The notes under the pieces are model-generated. The model was not told where the DNA came from, did no database searches, and saw nothing but the letters and a program-made list of their open reading frames with translations. From Bacteroides reticulotermitis JCM 10512 (GTDB lineage Bacteria > Bacteroidota > Bacteroidia > Bacteroidales > Bacteroidaceae), in contig NZ_BAIV01000005.1 of assembly GCF_000517545.1 (NCBI RefSeq), positions 145,801 to 209,800 of the forward strand: a DNA stretch of 64,000 nt. The letters run 5' to 3'. Positions 40,946-51,283 of the stretch are shown one piece after another. How positions within the stretch are numbered: position 1 is the first letter of the stretch; the number at the start of each line of letters is the position of its first letter. A program made the translations under genes and the position numbers.

Positions 40946-40953
40946 TATTTTTG
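40946..40953 (+). promoter_or_regulatory. Putative -7 element before rpsM (alpha operon)
   Basis: TATTTTTG matches TAnnTTTG, 21 bp before the rpsM ATG. No consensus -33 seen; probably an internal promoter for rpsM-rpsK-rpsD-rpoA-rplQ. Confidence 0.5.
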
Positions 40954-40973
40954 CAAAAAAAATAATTAAGTAT

Positions 40974-41354
40974 ATGGCTATAAGAATAGTTGGTGTAGAT
41001 TTGCCTCAAAATAAGAGAGGCGAAATTGCGTTGACCTATGTATATGGAATAGGTCGTAGTAGTTCAGCTAAAATTTTGGAAAAAGCTGGCATTGATAAGG
41101 ACATTAAAGTGAAAGACTGGACTGATGATCAAGCTGCAAAGATCCGTGAGATCATCGGTGAAGAATTCAAGGTTGAAGGTGATCTTCGTTCTGAAGTACA
41201 ATTGAACATTAAGCGATTAATGGATATTGGTTGTTATCGTGGTGTACGTCACCGTATTGGTCTTCCTGTTAGAGGTCAGAGTACTAAAAACAACGCACGT
41301 ACTCGTAAGGGTAGAAAGAAAACCGTTGCTAATAAGAAAAAAGCTACTAAATAA
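40974..41354 (+). CDS. rpsM: 30S ribosomal protein S13
   Basis: 126-residue S13 of the 30S head. Begins [20 protein letters not shown], has the helix-two-turn-helix region and ends with the basic tail [14 protein letters not shown]. Eleven bases before rpsK. Confidence 0.98.
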
Positions 41355-41365
41355 TAATTGTTGAT

Positions 41366-41755
41366 ATGGCAAAAAAAACAGTTGCAGCTAAGAAGAGAAA
41401 TGTGAAAGTAGATGCTAATGGACAGTTACATGTTCATTCATCTTTCAACAATATTATTGTTTCTCTTGCAAACAGTGAAGGGCAGATTATCTCTTGGTCA
41501 TCTGCTGGAAAAATGGGATTTAGAGGTTCTAAAAAGAATACTCCTTATGCAGCCCAAATGGCTGCGCAAGATTGTGCAAAAATTGCATTCGATCTTGGCC
41601 TAAGAAAGGTAAAAGCATATGTAAAAGGCCCAGGTAACGGACGTGAGTCTGCTATTAGAACAATCCATGGCGCCGGAATTGAAGTTACTGAAATTATCGA
41701 TGTTACTCCACTTCCACATAATGGTTGTCGTCCTCCAAAAAGACGTAGAGTTTAA
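41366..41755 (+). CDS. rpsK: 30S ribosomal protein S11
   Basis: 129-residue S11 of the platform. Contains [19 protein letters not shown] and the C-terminal [16 protein letters not shown] signature. Confidence 0.98.
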
Positions 41756-41793
41756 TTTACCTTTAACTTTAAATGATCTTGACTTTGTTTTTG

Positions 41794-41820
41794 GATTGCA
41801 TTAATTTCTTCTCTGCAATC
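41794..41820 (+). promoter_or_regulatory. Hairpin in the rpsK-rpsD spacer
   Basis: GATTGCA (41794-41800) pairs with TGCAATC (41814-41820) in a 117-bp spacer. No T-run follows. It could be part of an S4-binding leader controlling the distal alpha genes; this is a guess from position. Confidence 0.3.
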
Positions 41821-41872
41821 GCGGCTGCAACAAATTAAGTTCATGAATAAACAATTAAATATTTAAAAGAAA

Positions 41873-42478
41873 ATGGCTAGATATACTGGACCAAAATCAA
41901 GAATAGCCCGTAAATTCGGTGAAGGTATCTTTGGAGCTGATAAGGTTTTGTCAAAGAAGAACTACCCTCCAGGACAGCACGGCAATTCAAGAAAGAGAAA
42001 AACTTCTGAATACGGTGTACAACTTCGTGAAAAACAGAAGGCTAAATACACGTATGGAGTTTTGGAAAAACAATTCCGCAACTTGTTCGAGAAGGCTGCA
42101 ACTGCGAAAGGAATTACCGGTGAGGTACTTCTTCAACTGTTGGAAGGACGTCTTGACAATGTTGTATTCCGTTTGGGTATTGCTCCGACACGCGCTGCTG
42201 CTCGTCAGCTAGTTAGTCACAGACACATCACCGTAGGTGGAGAAGTGGTAAACATCCCTTCATTTGCAGTGAAACCGGGTCAGTTGATTGGTGTTCGTGA
42301 AAGATCTAAATCTTTGGAAGTGGTTGTTAATTCTCTTGCAGGATTCAATCACAGCAAGTATGCTTGGTTGGAGTGGGATGAAACCTCTAAGGTTGGCAAA
42401 ATGTTGCACATACCTGAGAGAGCAGATATTCCTGAGAACATTAAAGAGCATTTGATCGTTGAATTGTATTCTAAATAA
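41873..42478 (+). CDS. rpsD: 30S ribosomal protein S4
   Basis: 201-residue S4, primary 16S-binding protein and ram site. Begins [21 protein letters not shown]4 RNA-binding domain with [20 protein letters not shown]. No cysteine zinc knuckle in the N-terminus. Order rpsM-rpsK-rpsD-rpoA-rplQ is the usual alpha operon. Confidence 0.98.
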   Translation: MARYTGPKSRIARKFGEGIFGADKVLSKKNYPPGQHGNSRKRKTSEYGVQLREKQKAKYTYGVLEKQFRNLFEKAATAKGITGEVLLQLLEGRLDNVVFRLGIAPTRAAARQLVSHRHITVGGEVVNIPSFAVKPGQLIGVRERSKSLEVVVNSLAGFNHSKYAWLEWDETSKVGKMLHIPERADIPENIKEHLIVELYSK

Positions 42479-42489
42479 TAATTAATTTC

Positions 42490-43482
42490 ATGGCGATATT
42501 AGCATTTCAAAAACCTGATAAAGTTTTAATGTTGGAGGCGGACTCCAGATTCGGTAAATTTGAATTTCGTCCGTTGGAACCGGGGTTTGGTATTACTGTT
42601 GGTAATGCGTTGCGCCGTATCCTGCTTTCTTCATTAGAGGGTTTTGCGATTACAACTATCAGAATTGATGGTGTTGAGCATGAATTTTCTAGTGTACCTG
42701 GAGTAAAGGAGGATGTTACCAATATTATCTTGAATCTGAAACAAGTGAGATTCAAGCAAGTAGTTGAAGAATTCGAGAGCGAGAAAGTGACTATCACTAT
42801 CGAGAATTCTAGTGAATTTAGAGCAGGTGACATAGGTAAGTATTTGACTGGATTTGAAGTGTTAAATCCTGAATTAGTTATTTGTCATTTAGATTCTAAA
42901 TCAACTATGCAGATTGACGTTACTATTAACAAAGGTCGTGGATATGTGCCTGCTGATGAAAATCGCGAGTACTGTACTGACGTTAATGTAATTCCAATCG
43001 ATTCTATCTATACCCCGATACGCAATGTCAAGTATGCTGTAGAAAACTTCCGCGTTGAGCAGAAGACTGACTACGAGAAGCTAGTATTTGAGATTGCTAC
43101 CGATGGTTCCATACATCCGAAAGAAGCGCTGAAAGAGGCTGCAAAAATTCTGATTTATCACTTCATGTTATTCTCTGATGAGAAGATCACGCTTGAAAGT
43201 AATGATACTGATGGCAATGAAGAGTTCGATGAAGAAGTGTTGCATATGCGTCAGTTATTGAAAACTAAGCTTGTTGATATGGATCTGTCAGTACGTGCCC
43301 TCAATTGTTTGAAGGCTGCTGACGTAGAGACACTTGGCGACTTAGTACAGTTCAATAAAACTGACCTGCTTAAATTCAGAAACTTCGGAAAGAAATCGCT
43401 TACCGAGCTTGATGATTTGCTGGAAAGTCTGAATCTGTCGTTTGGAACCGATATTTCAAAATATAAATTGGATAAAGAATAA
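42490..43482 (+). CDS. rpoA: DNA-directed RNA polymerase alpha subunit
   Basis: 330-residue alpha subunit. N-terminal dimerisation domain with [20 protein letters not shown], and C-terminal domain with [21 protein letters not shown] followed by [16 protein letters not shown], which binds UP elements and activators. Frame intact. Four bases separate it from rplQ. Confidence 0.98.
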   Translation: MAILAFQKPDKVLMLEADSRFGKFEFRPLEPGFGITVGNALRRILLSSLEGFAITTIRIDGVEHEFSSVPGVKEDVTNIILNLKQVRFKQVVEEFESEKVTITIENSSEFRAGDIGKYLTGFEVLNPELVICHLDSKSTMQIDVTINKGRGYVPADENREYCTDVNVIPIDSIYTPIRNVKYAVENFRVEQKTDYEKLVFEIATDGSIHPKEALKEAAKILIYHFMLFSDEKITLESNDTDGNEEFDEEVLHMRQLLKTKLVDMDLSVRALNCLKAADVETLGDLVQFNKTDLLKFRNFGKKSLTELDDLLESLNLSFGTDISKYKLDKE

Positions 43483-43485
43483 AAA

Positions 43486-43989
43486 ATGAGACATAATAAG
43501 AAATTCAATCATTTAGGCCGTACTGCTTCTCATAGAAGTGCTATGTTGTCAAACATGGCTTGTTCTTTGATTAAGCACAAAAGAATCACTACGACTGTAG
43601 CAAAGGCGAAAGCATTGAAGAAATTCGTTGAGCCTTTGATTACAAAGGCTAAAGACGATACAACCAACTCACGTCGTGTTGTATTTAGTAACTTGCAAGA
43701 TAAAATTGCTGTTACGGAATTATTTAAAGAAATCTCGGTTAAGATTGCCGATCGTCCGGGTGGTTATACTCGTATTATTAAGACAGGTAACCGTTTAGGC
43801 GATAATGCAGAAATGTGTTTTATTGAACTCGTTGATTACAACGAAAACATGGCAAAAGAAAAGGTAGCTAAGAAGGCTACTCGTACTCGCCGTTCAAAGA
43901 AAAACGTTGCTGCTGAAACTAGCGTTGAAACTACACCAGTTGTTGAAGCTCCAGCTACAGAGGAAGTAAAAGCTGAATCAGCTGAATAA
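43486..43989 (+). CDS. rplQ: 50S ribosomal protein L17
   Basis: 167-residue L17, longer than the E. coli protein by a charged, Ala/Glu/Lys-rich tail (about 125-167) common in Bacteroidetes. Core begins [20 protein letters not shown]. Last gene of the cluster; a strong terminator follows. Confidence 0.97.
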   Translation: MRHNKKFNHLGRTASHRSAMLSNMACSLIKHKRITTTVAKAKALKKFVEPLITKAKDDTTNSRRVVFSNLQDKIAVTELFKEISVKIADRPGGYTRIIKTGNRLGDNAEMCFIELVDYNENMAKEKVAKKATRTRRSKKNVAAETSVETTPVVEAPATEEVKAESAE

Positions 43990-44006
43990 ATGAATACTTA
44001 GGTATA

Positions 44007-44043
44007 GAAGAGGCAATCTCCTAGTGAGGTTGCCTCTTTTTTT
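44007..44043 (+). terminator. Terminator of the ribosomal protein cluster
   Basis: AGAGGCAA-CTC (44009-44020) pairs with GAG-TTGCCTCT (44026-44037) followed by six more T. Clear rho-independent terminator. Confidence 0.9.
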
Positions 44044-44220
44044 GCTCAGTACGAGTGGGTGTAAGTCTTGAATAAATCTGAATGTAGAATGCGTGAGATA
44101 AGGTCAATCATGATACACTCCTGTGTAGTCTATATCTGACCAATGGCTTAATTGAATGTTTTAACATTTTTAGGGCCTACAAAAATACATCTGTTATATT
44201 ACTGGAAAAAAAGAAACTAT

Positions 44221-44228
44221 TATCTTTG
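44221..44228 (+). promoter_or_regulatory. Putative -7 element before the secreted orphan
   Basis: TATCTTTG, matching TAnnTTTG, four bases before a GTG that would start the next gene. Confidence 0.5.
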
Positions 44229-44232
44229 TAGG

Positions 44233-44637
44233 GTGAATACGATCCGCTTTATTCGGCTAATGTTATTCTGTCTGCTTGCATTTACTTTTCAAGGGATAGC
44301 GTGCAATGCTTCCACTCTATCTGAAGTGGAGGTTCCCAAACATTTCACGTCCTTTCCTATGGAGAAGAATAATAAAGTTGATCTTTCGGAACACCCTTCT
44401 TATTCAGTTGTTGAAATAGCTGAGAACTTGCATTGTCATTACATCTTAATAATGCGTGTACAACGCACGCAAGTTGGTGAGTATTTCTCGTGTTTGAAGA
44501 CCTTGATGCGGGCCTATACCGAGCGAACGGCTTCTTTGCATCAGCATTGGGAACGTATTTGCGGGACATTTGTAGTCCATTCTTTCAAGCGCACGGTTGA
44601 TTTTCATGTCTTTGCGCTAAAGCATATCCTTATTTAG
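44233..44637 (+). CDS. Small secreted protein of unknown function
   Basis: 134 residues from a GTG start at 44233 (MNTIRFIRLMLFCLLAFTF), giving an N-terminal signal sequence of about 25 residues ending near GIACNAS. The mature part has no recognised domain; it has four or five cysteines or histidines spread along it and an SSxxL-like helical middle. The start is chosen because it follows a -7 element and puts the hydrophobic stretch at the very N-terminus. I do not recognise the family. The C-terminus may not be the natural end if a frame error like those nearby is present. Confidence 0.5.
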   Translation: MNTIRFIRLMLFCLLAFTFQGIACNASTLSEVEVPKHFTSFPMEKNNKVDLSEHPSYSVVEIAENLHCHYILIMRVQRTQVGEYFSCLKTLMRAYTERTASLHQHWERICGTFVVHSFKRTVDFHVFALKHILI

Positions 44638-44735
44638 CCATTCTTATTAAGTCTCTTATTCTGCCTCAGGTGGGAGAGAGGGCTTGTTTTTCACTTTTTC
44701 ATTATCATTCTTATTAATTCAATAACTCTATATAT

Positions 44736-45271
44736 ATGTTGAATCAATCTAATCATGCAACGATTTTCGCATGCTCGCATCCTAATACAGTAAAGAGAAC
44801 TTCTTCTGTGTCACTTCTATTCTTCAGTACAATGGTTTTGGTTGGGATTTCGGCCTTCTTTCTGACTTTTCAATTGAGTGATAAAACCTCCGCTGCCTGT
44901 ATGGGCTGATGGTTTTAGGAACAGGCCTGTTTCTGCTGGGAACTTTTGGACTCGTCTGGAAATCGAAAGCGGTGGTTTATGTACCAACCGGCAGTGTAAC
45001 CAGAGAGCATACGCTGCTATTTAATCTGAAATACAAAGATGAATTAGTTAATCTGGTGAATTTAGGCTCCTTCCCGCAGGAAATTTCGATCCGGAGTGAA
45101 GCCGGCGGAGTAATTCGTATGGATCTGCTATTATCCAAAGATCGGAAGTTTGCAGCGGTTCAGCTGTTTCAGTTTACCGATTATACCTACCAACCGTTAA
45201 CCGGTATTCGCTATTTTGCCGATGGAGAGGCAGAAGCAGTCGGCTCTTTCTGGGCAAAGAGCAAACGCTAA
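44736..45271 (+). CDS. Small protein with two membrane helices, frame broken near 44897
   Basis: From ATG 44736 the reading gives MLNQSNHATIFACSHPNTVK and one membrane helix (about 29-48), then meets a stop at 44907 because one C is missing in GCT-GCC-CTG; the other frame continues as LYGLMVLGTGLFLLGTFGLVW, a second helix, and a soluble C-terminal half of about 100 residues ending SFWAKSKR. Restored length 178 residues. The product looks like an inner-membrane protein with a cytoplasmic or periplasmic tail. Family not recognised. Confidence 0.6.
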
Positions 45272-45293
45272 AGCAATGCAAAAGAGAATGGGG

Positions 45294-47108
45294 TTAGTTG
45301 TCGATGATAGCTATCCCCATTTTTTTCATTAAGAAACAAGCATTCATATTCTGGGCGACTCCATCTCGCATGCGGTAAGAGAAGGTCAACTCGTCCTGTG
45401 TTATATCAGCCTCAAAACAAAAGTTGCGTATATCTTCGGGGAAGGATTCGGTAAGCGTTCCTAAGAGTAGATCATGAGTAGCTATAATGCCATTTGCTTG
45501 AAGCGACATGAGTTGTTTGACTAGTGCAAATGAGCCTTTCTGCTTATCCATCGAATTGGTTCCTTTCAAGATTTCGTCTAGGATGATAAACAGTTCTTCA
45601 CCGGACTGTAATCTATCGATAATCATTTTAAGACGTTTAAGTTCCGCGAAGAAGTAAGATTCATTATCGGTCAGCGAATCGCTGGTGCGTAAACTTGTAA
45701 CTAGCCGAGCAGGATACACCTCCATTTGCTTAGCCCATACCGGAGCCCCCATACACGCTAGTAAATAATTAGTGCCCACAGTTCTTAAGTACGTACTTTT
45801 GCCTGCCATATTAGCCCCTGTGATGATAATGAAATAGGGACGCTTGATAATATCGATTCCGTTGCGTACACATTTATCTCGATTCATAAGCGGATGGCCT
45901 AGCTCTTCACCTTTCAGACTAAAGGGAGTAGCCGAAATCTTCGGGTATATATAGTTCGGATGATTGTAGGCGAAAGTAGCCAAAGAGCAGTAAGCATCGA
46001 TTTCCCCAAGCGCTTGCAGCCACTTAGGAAGATTCTCCGCATGTACCTCTTTCCATTTTTCAATTCGCATGACTTGCCATAACTCCCAGAAAAACAAACC
46101 ATTAAGAATAGCACTTATAAACATATTATTCCGTTGATCAAGTGCATTCATTCGTTTTGAAAGTTGGCGTAACGTTTTGGAGGCGGGCTGTCCCTGACTC
46201 GTTAATTCGCCTTTGAGCTTTTGTAAAGTCGAACTATTCATAGCCTTTTGTTCGGTCAGGAGAATTTGGTCGGCGTATGTCGACAGTATTTGCAATTTAA
46301 CGCCATACATATTTTGTGTTTTAGTAATCCCCTTTGAGAAGGCGAAGCTAAGCATGATGAAGCAAACAAAAACACCGCCAGCAATACTACTAGGGAGTAT
46401 ATTCATTATAGCCAATGTGATGCAGATCAGATTTACTAAACCGACCACTAATGGAAGTATGCGGAATAAGGCCTGTTTGCGGTGATAGTTGGCACTATTT
46501 GCCCACTCATATATTTCGGCTGTATCGGCAGGGGTGCCTTTGAAGAGTAAGCCGTATAAACGAAATAACAGTCGGAAGTTTAAATCACCGGATAACTCCT
46601 GAATCCCCTCCTGACGTTGCTCAATAGCTTCTTTGCTTTCCAGATGTTGATTGAACCAATTGGCCAACTTCTGTTTTCCGCTAGGAGTTGAAGTTCGGTT
46701 GACGGATTGGAAGAGCGAATGCTCCCCGAAGATATCCAAGTCGTACGAATAGAGGTGCGACGGATTATTGTATTCCGATCCACCATCGAATGCTGAATAG
46801 TCATAATCCAGCGCTTTGATTTCCTGTTGATTGATCTCTAACTTCTTCTTGAAAAAATCTTTTTTATAGAACCACTTATTATGTATCTTCATTAGCCAGA
46901 TAAAAAGAACGAGTGGTAAAATAGCTGCCCAGAGTAGGCTCCCCCAGCCATCAGACCAAAAAGTAATGGCACCGGCTACAGCTCCGACAAATAAGAGTAA
47001 TCGCAACAGACTGATGTGGCGTATGTACTTTCGAGCTTTCTGAAGCTGCAATTCTGATTCTTGAATTATAGTTTGATAAGAAGTGGTAATATCTTCTATT
47101 GTTTTCAT
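45294..47108 (-). CDS. Membrane-anchored MutS-family ATPase (MutS domain V)
   Basis: About 604 residues from the ATG at 47108, which is chosen because a minus-strand -7 element ends at 47140, leaving the longer start at 47138 outside the transcript. N-terminal region has two membrane helices (about 33-75), a middle helical lever/clamp-like part with a further hydrophobic pair (about 200-250), and a C-terminal ABC-type ATPase with Walker A GANMAGKST (near 428), signature region and Walker B FIILDEILKGTNS (near 506). The mismatch-recognition domain I of true MutS is absent. Such proteins are common in Bacteroidetes; their role is unknown and mismatch repair should not be assumed. Confidence 0.85.
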   Translation of the reverse strand: MKTIEDITTSYQTIIQESELQLQKARKYIRHISLLRLLLFVGAVAGAITFWSDGWGSLLWAAILPLVLFIWLMKIHNKWFYKKDFFKKKLEINQQEIKALDYDYSAFDGGSEYNNPSHLYSYDLDIFGEHSLFQSVNRTSTPSGKQKLANWFNQHLESKEAIEQRQEGIQELSGDLNFRLLFRLYGLLFKGTPADTAEIYEWANSANYHRKQALFRILPLVVGLVNLICITLAIMNILPSSIAGGVFVCFIMLSFAFSKGITKTQNMYGVKLQILSTYADQILLTEQKAMNSSTLQKLKGELTSQGQPASKTLRQLSKRMNALDQRNNMFISAILNGLFFWELWQVMRIEKWKEVHAENLPKWLQALGEIDAYCSLATFAYNHPNYIYPKISATPFSLKGEELGHPLMNRDKCVRNGIDIIKRPYFIIITGANMAGKSTYLRTVGTNYLLACMGAPVWAKQMEVYPARLVTSLRTSDSLTDNESYFFAELKRLKMIIDRLQSGEELFIILDEILKGTNSMDKQKGSFALVKQLMSLQANGIIATHDLLLGTLTESFPEDIRNFCFEADITQDELTFSYRMRDGVAQNMNACFLMKKMGIAIIDN

Positions 47109-47138
47109 GTGAAAAATGATATAATGAGTAAATTCCAA

Positions 47139-47552
47139 GCAAAGGTAATATATTTCGAAAGGTTGGGTAAAGCACCCGTTGGACTCAAGGATGCTTTTAC
47201 TGTTAATTAACAGAAGTAGGATCGCCTATTATAGTTGTGACACTGTGGTGGAACAAGCAATTATAGCTAGAACTTTATATCATACTTGACCTCTTTGGAG
47301 ATGCATAGATTGTGGACGGCAGACCGACGCGGTTCACGGAATCGGCGATTTTGGATATACTTTATAACTATCGAAGTCAGCTCTTTAGTGTTGCCCATGC
47401 CTTTGTCGTTGTCCTCAAAAGGCCTCTGAACTGGTTGGAAAAAGAAAAAAGTCTCTCATACTCAAACTTTTCCGATTTGGCACTTGTTTTTATACGCTAA
47501 AATGTATAACTTTCCAAACTCAAAGCCATAGCGTAACTAGGGAGGACTACTT
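47139..47552. other. Non-coding gap between the MutS-family gene and the next gene
   Basis: Contains the divergent promoter of the MutS-family gene, a weak hairpin AAAGCA/TGCTTT (47169-47197), and a perfect palindrome TGTTAATTAACA (47201-47212). A 62-codon open frame from 47312 has no recognised similarity and no promoter. I see nothing else firm. Confidence 0.5.
47140..47147 (-). promoter_or_regulatory. -7 element for the MutS-family gene
   Basis: The minus strand reads TACCTTTG, matching TAnnTTTG, about 32 bp upstream of the ATG at 47108. Confidence 0.6.
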
Positions 47553-48194
47553 ATGAAAAAATGGATTATTTTCTGCTTACTGATTAGCGTGGTAACTATT
47601 CCGGTAGCTGCGCAGAATATTGTTTATTCCAGTCTGAAGCAATTATTGGCTCAAGATGGGGATACCGTTCCGGTACTCCGAATCGAAAAGCGTTCGAAGA
47701 ACCAGATTGTGCTAACTGGCGGAGCAGATTACCGAGTTACAGTCGGTGACAATGAGCCTCTATGCAAGATCTTGAAGAAACGCTGTTTTGCTGTGCGCAA
47801 TGAAAAAGGAGAACTCTATGTCAATTGTCGGAAGTTGCGGTATAAGAAGTTGCGTTTTGGCGCATGGTATGCTCCCGCTATCCAGCTAGGGAAGAATCTT
47901 TATTTCAGTGCAGTACCTTTAGGCTCCGTTGTCGGTGGTAATTTTATGGAAGAAGGAGACCCTAAATTAGGAGGAACAGTAGGGAATGCCCTTGCGGCCT
48001 CCAGTTTGATAACTAAACGGGTGTGCTATGAACTTGATGGTGTAACCGGTAAGATTGAGTTTTGTGGAAAAGACAAGATACTTCCGCTTCTGAAAGATCA
48101 TCCGGATTGGCAGGAAGAATATCTAAATGAAGACGGTCAAGAATCGAAAGACACTTTCAAATATCTGTTGCGTTTACGGGATGGAGTGAATTAA
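47553..48194 (+). CDS. Secreted protein of unknown function
   Basis: 213 residues with a clear signal peptide (MKKWIIFCLLISVVTIPVAA, cleavage near AQN). The mature protein is basic in its first half and contains a glycine-rich stretch GGNFMEEGDPKLGGTVG (near 130-146) and a tail with KLDVC-free, charged residues. Small Bacteroides exported proteins of this shape exist with DUF numbers, possibly DUF6563, but I cannot confirm the family. A purine-rich GGAGGAC lies before the start. It stands alone between a MutS-family gene and the hut operon. Confidence 0.7.
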   Translation: MKKWIIFCLLISVVTIPVAAQNIVYSSLKQLLAQDGDTVPVLRIEKRSKNQIVLTGGADYRVTVGDNEPLCKILKKRCFAVRNEKGELYVNCRKLRYKKLRFGAWYAPAIQLGKNLYFSAVPLGSVVGGNFMEEGDPKLGGTVGNALAASSLITKRVCYELDGVTGKIEFCGKDKILPLLKDHPDWQEEYLNEDGQESKDTFKYLLRLRDGVN

Positions 48195-48311
48195 TCTGTC
48201 TTTTTGGTATAAAAAAGTCAAAATACTTGCTTGAACCTTTCTTTTTGTCTATCTTGCGAAGAGTTATTGAAATATATTACTTACAGTTTGTATTCTTTAA
48301 TTCGACCTATT

Positions 48312-50295
48312 ATGAAGATAACTTTTGGAAACACACTTCCCCCACGACCTCCTTTTATGGAGGGAATTCGTCGCGCTCCCGACCGCGGATATACACTTAC
48401 CCCGGAACAAACAATTACTGCACTTCAAAATGCACTTCGTTATATTCCTGAGAAATGGCACGAGCAGTTAGCTGCTGAATTTATGCAAGAACTCCGCACG
48501 CACGGTCGAATCTATGGATATCGATTTCGTCCGGAAGGTGACTTGAAAGCCAAGCCTGTAGATGAATATCAGGGATGTTGTATCGAAGGCAAAGCCTTTC
48601 AGGTGATGATTGACAATAATCTGAGCTTTGACATCGCACTTTATCCTTACGAACTCGTAACCTATGGCGAAACCGGTCAAGTCTGTCAAAACTGGATGCA
48701 ATATAGGTTGATCATGCAATATCTTGAGATACTGACAGATGAGCAAACACTAGTTATTGAGTCCGGGCATCCACTAGGATTATTCCATTCCCCTCCTGAT
48801 GCACCGCGTGTGATTATTACCAACTCAATGATGATCGGACAGTTCGACAACCAACATGATTGGCATATCGCAGCACAAATGGGCGTGGCGAACTATGGAC
48901 AAATGACTGCCGGCGGCTGGATGTATATCGGCCCTCAGGGCATCGTGCATGGAACATTCAATACTTTATTAAATGCCGGTCGGCTGAAACTAGGAATTCC
49001 ACAGGACAAAGACCTACGCGGTCACTTGTTTGTCTCTTCCGGTTTGGGAGGTATGAGCGGGGCACAACCTCGGGCAGCCGAGATAGCCGGTGCGGTTTCC
49101 ATCATTGCCGAAGTCGATAAGTCACGCATCGATACTCGTTATAATCAGGGTTGGGTTGGACACATAACCGCGGATATCAGAGAAGCGTATCATATCGCAT
49201 CCCTTGCCATGCAACAGCAAGAAGCCTGTTCTATCGCCTATCACGGTAATGTTGTCGATCTGTTGGAATATGCCGAGCAAAAGAATATTTCGATTGAACT
49301 CCTTTCCGACCAGACCTCCTGCCATGCAGTTTATGAAGGAGGATACTGTCCCGTTAGGTTAACATTTGAGGAGCGTACCCACATGTTACATGAATCACCG
49401 GAACGGTTCAGGCAATTGGTTGATCTTTCTTTGCAGCGTCACTTCGAGGTAATCAAGAAGCTAGTTGCGCGCGGTACCTATTTCTTTGATTATGGCAACT
49501 CATTCATGAAAGCGATCTATGATGCCGGTGTGAAGGAGATTTCCCGTAATGGAATAGACGAGAAAGACGGTTTTATTTGGCCTAGCTATGTTGAAGATAT
49601 CATGGGCCCGCAACTCTTTGATTATGGATACGGTCCTTTCCGATGGATTTGTCTGAGTGGTAAACACGAAGATTTAATAAAGACAGATCATGCGGCTATG
49701 GAATGCATCGATGTTAATCGTCGCGGACAAGACCTGGATAACTACAATTGGATTCGAGATGCTGAGAAAAATCAATTAGTCGTAGGAACAAGCCCGCATT
49801 CTCTATCAGGATGCCGTAGGTCGGCTGAATATAGCACTTCGCTTCAATGAAATGGTACGGCAGGGTGAAATCGGTCCGGTCATGCTGGGACGTGATCATC
49901 ACGACGTAAGTGGAACCGATTCACCTTTTCGGGAGACCGCCAATATCAAAGATGGAAGCAATGTGATGGCCGACATGGCCGTACAATGTTTTGCCGGTAA
50001 TTGCGCACGCGGTATGAGTCTGGTAGCACTGCACAATGGTGGTGGAGTTGGCATAGGCAAATCGATCAACGGCGGATTCGGTATGGTTTGCGATGGAAGT
50101 AAACGTGTTGATGAAATCTTGCGTTCGGCTATGCTCTGGGATGTAATGGGTGGAGTCGCTCGTCGTTCGTGGGCACGCAATCCACATGCAATGGAAACGA
50201 GCGAAGCTTTTAATAATTCGCATGCGGATGGATATCATATCACGATGCCCTATCTGGCGGATGAAGAGATGATACGAAAAATAATAATTGGCTGA
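48312..50295 (+). CDS. hutU: Urocanate hydratase, frame broken near 49790
   Basis: NAD-dependent urocanase, second step of histidine breakdown: urocanate to imidazolone propionate. Start at ATG 48312 (MKITFGNTLPPRPPFMEG), as in Bacteroides homologues; the upstream extension lacks similarity. NAD-binding SGLGGMSGAQP lies near residue 245. At about 49788-49793 two bases (probably CA in ACA-CAA) are missing, so VVGTQARILYQDAVG is broken; the right frame then runs to PYLADEEMIRKII. Restored length 661 residues, normal for the family. First gene of the hut operon. Confidence 0.93.
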
Positions 50296-50333
50296 CGGGA
50301 TACGTCCTGTGTGAGCCTAAAAGAACTAAAACT

Positions 50334-51236
50334 ATGAGTTGGCATAAAATTATCGAATGTGTTCCCAATTTTAGTGAGGGACGAGACTTGGAAAAGATAG
50401 ACCGAATTGTAGCTCCCTTCCGGGGAAAAGCGGGAGTGAAGCTACTTGATTATAGCAATGATGAAGATCACAATCGCTTGGTTGTAACGGTTGTCGGTGA
50501 ACCCGAAGCGCTGCGTGATGCTGTTCTTGAAGCAATCGGAGTAGCTGTTCAGCTGATTGACTTAAATCATCACAAAGGGCAACACCCCCGCATGGGAGCG
50601 GTAGATGTAGTACCCTTTATCCCGATTAAAAATACAACGATGGAAGAAGCCATTGCTCTTTCCAAAGAAGTGGCCGCTCAAGTGGCTGAACTCTATCAGC
50701 TACCGGCTTTTCTATATGAGAAGTCCGCTACCGCACCTCATCGGGAGAACTTGGCCGCAGTGCGTAAGGGAGAGTTTGAAGGGATGGCGGTTAAAATGCA
50801 AGCTCCCGAATGGCAGCCCGATTTTGGAGTTGCGGCTCCTCATCCCACAGCCGGAGTAGTGGCAATCGGTGCTCGCATGCCTTTGGTGGCTTACAACATA
50901 AACTTAAGTACACAGAACCTTGAGATAGCAACCCAGATAGCGAAGAATATCCGTCATGTCAATGGTGGATTTCGGTATGTTAAGGCCATGGGAGTCGAAC
51001 TTACCGATCGACACATTACCCAGGTATCTATCAATATGACAGACTATACCCGTACGGCATTGTACCGGGTATTCGAACTTGTTCGTATTGAAGCCCGCCG
51101 TTATGGCGTAACGATTGTGGGCAGTGAAATTATAGGCTTGGTACCTATGGAAGCACTTATTGATACGGCTTCCTATTACCTTGGATTAGAAAACTTCTCA
51201 ATGCAGCAAGTGTTGGAAACCCGGATTATGGAATGA
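50334..51236 (+). CDS. ftcD: Glutamate formimidoyltransferase
   Basis: 300-residue FTCD formimidoyltransferase domain alone, without the cyclodeaminase domain found in the fused animal enzyme. It moves the formimino group of N-formimino-glutamate to tetrahydrofolate, releasing glutamate. Begins HKIIECVPNFSEGRDLEK; the substrate-binding GQHPRMGAVDVVPF with a conserved His is near residue 84. The missing half is supplied by fchA two genes downstream, so the pair works together. Confidence 0.95.
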   Translation: MSWHKIIECVPNFSEGRDLEKIDRIVAPFRGKAGVKLLDYSNDEDHNRLVVTVVGEPEALRDAVLEAIGVAVQLIDLNHHKGQHPRMGAVDVVPFIPIKNTTMEEAIALSKEVAAQVAELYQLPAFLYEKSATAPHRENLAAVRKGEFEGMAVKMQAPEWQPDFGVAAPHPTAGVVAIGARMPLVAYNINLSTQNLEIATQIAKNIRHVNGGFRYVKAMGVELTDRHITQVSINMTDYTRTALYRVFELVRIEARRYGVTIVGSEIIGLVPMEALIDTASYYLGLENFSMQQVLETRIME

Positions 51237-51283
51237 TAAAAGAGAAAGAAAAACATACGCGTCGATTTTCAAGAAAAAAGCAT

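Noticed and set aside
45294..47108. Classical mismatch-repair MutS
   Set aside because: No mismatch-recognition domain and at least two membrane helices; only the ATPase domain matches.
47312..47500. 62-codon frame that faintly recalls the start of an ECF sigma factor
   Set aside because: Too short, GTG start without promoter or Shine-Dalgarno, no conserved sigma region 2 residues beyond chance.
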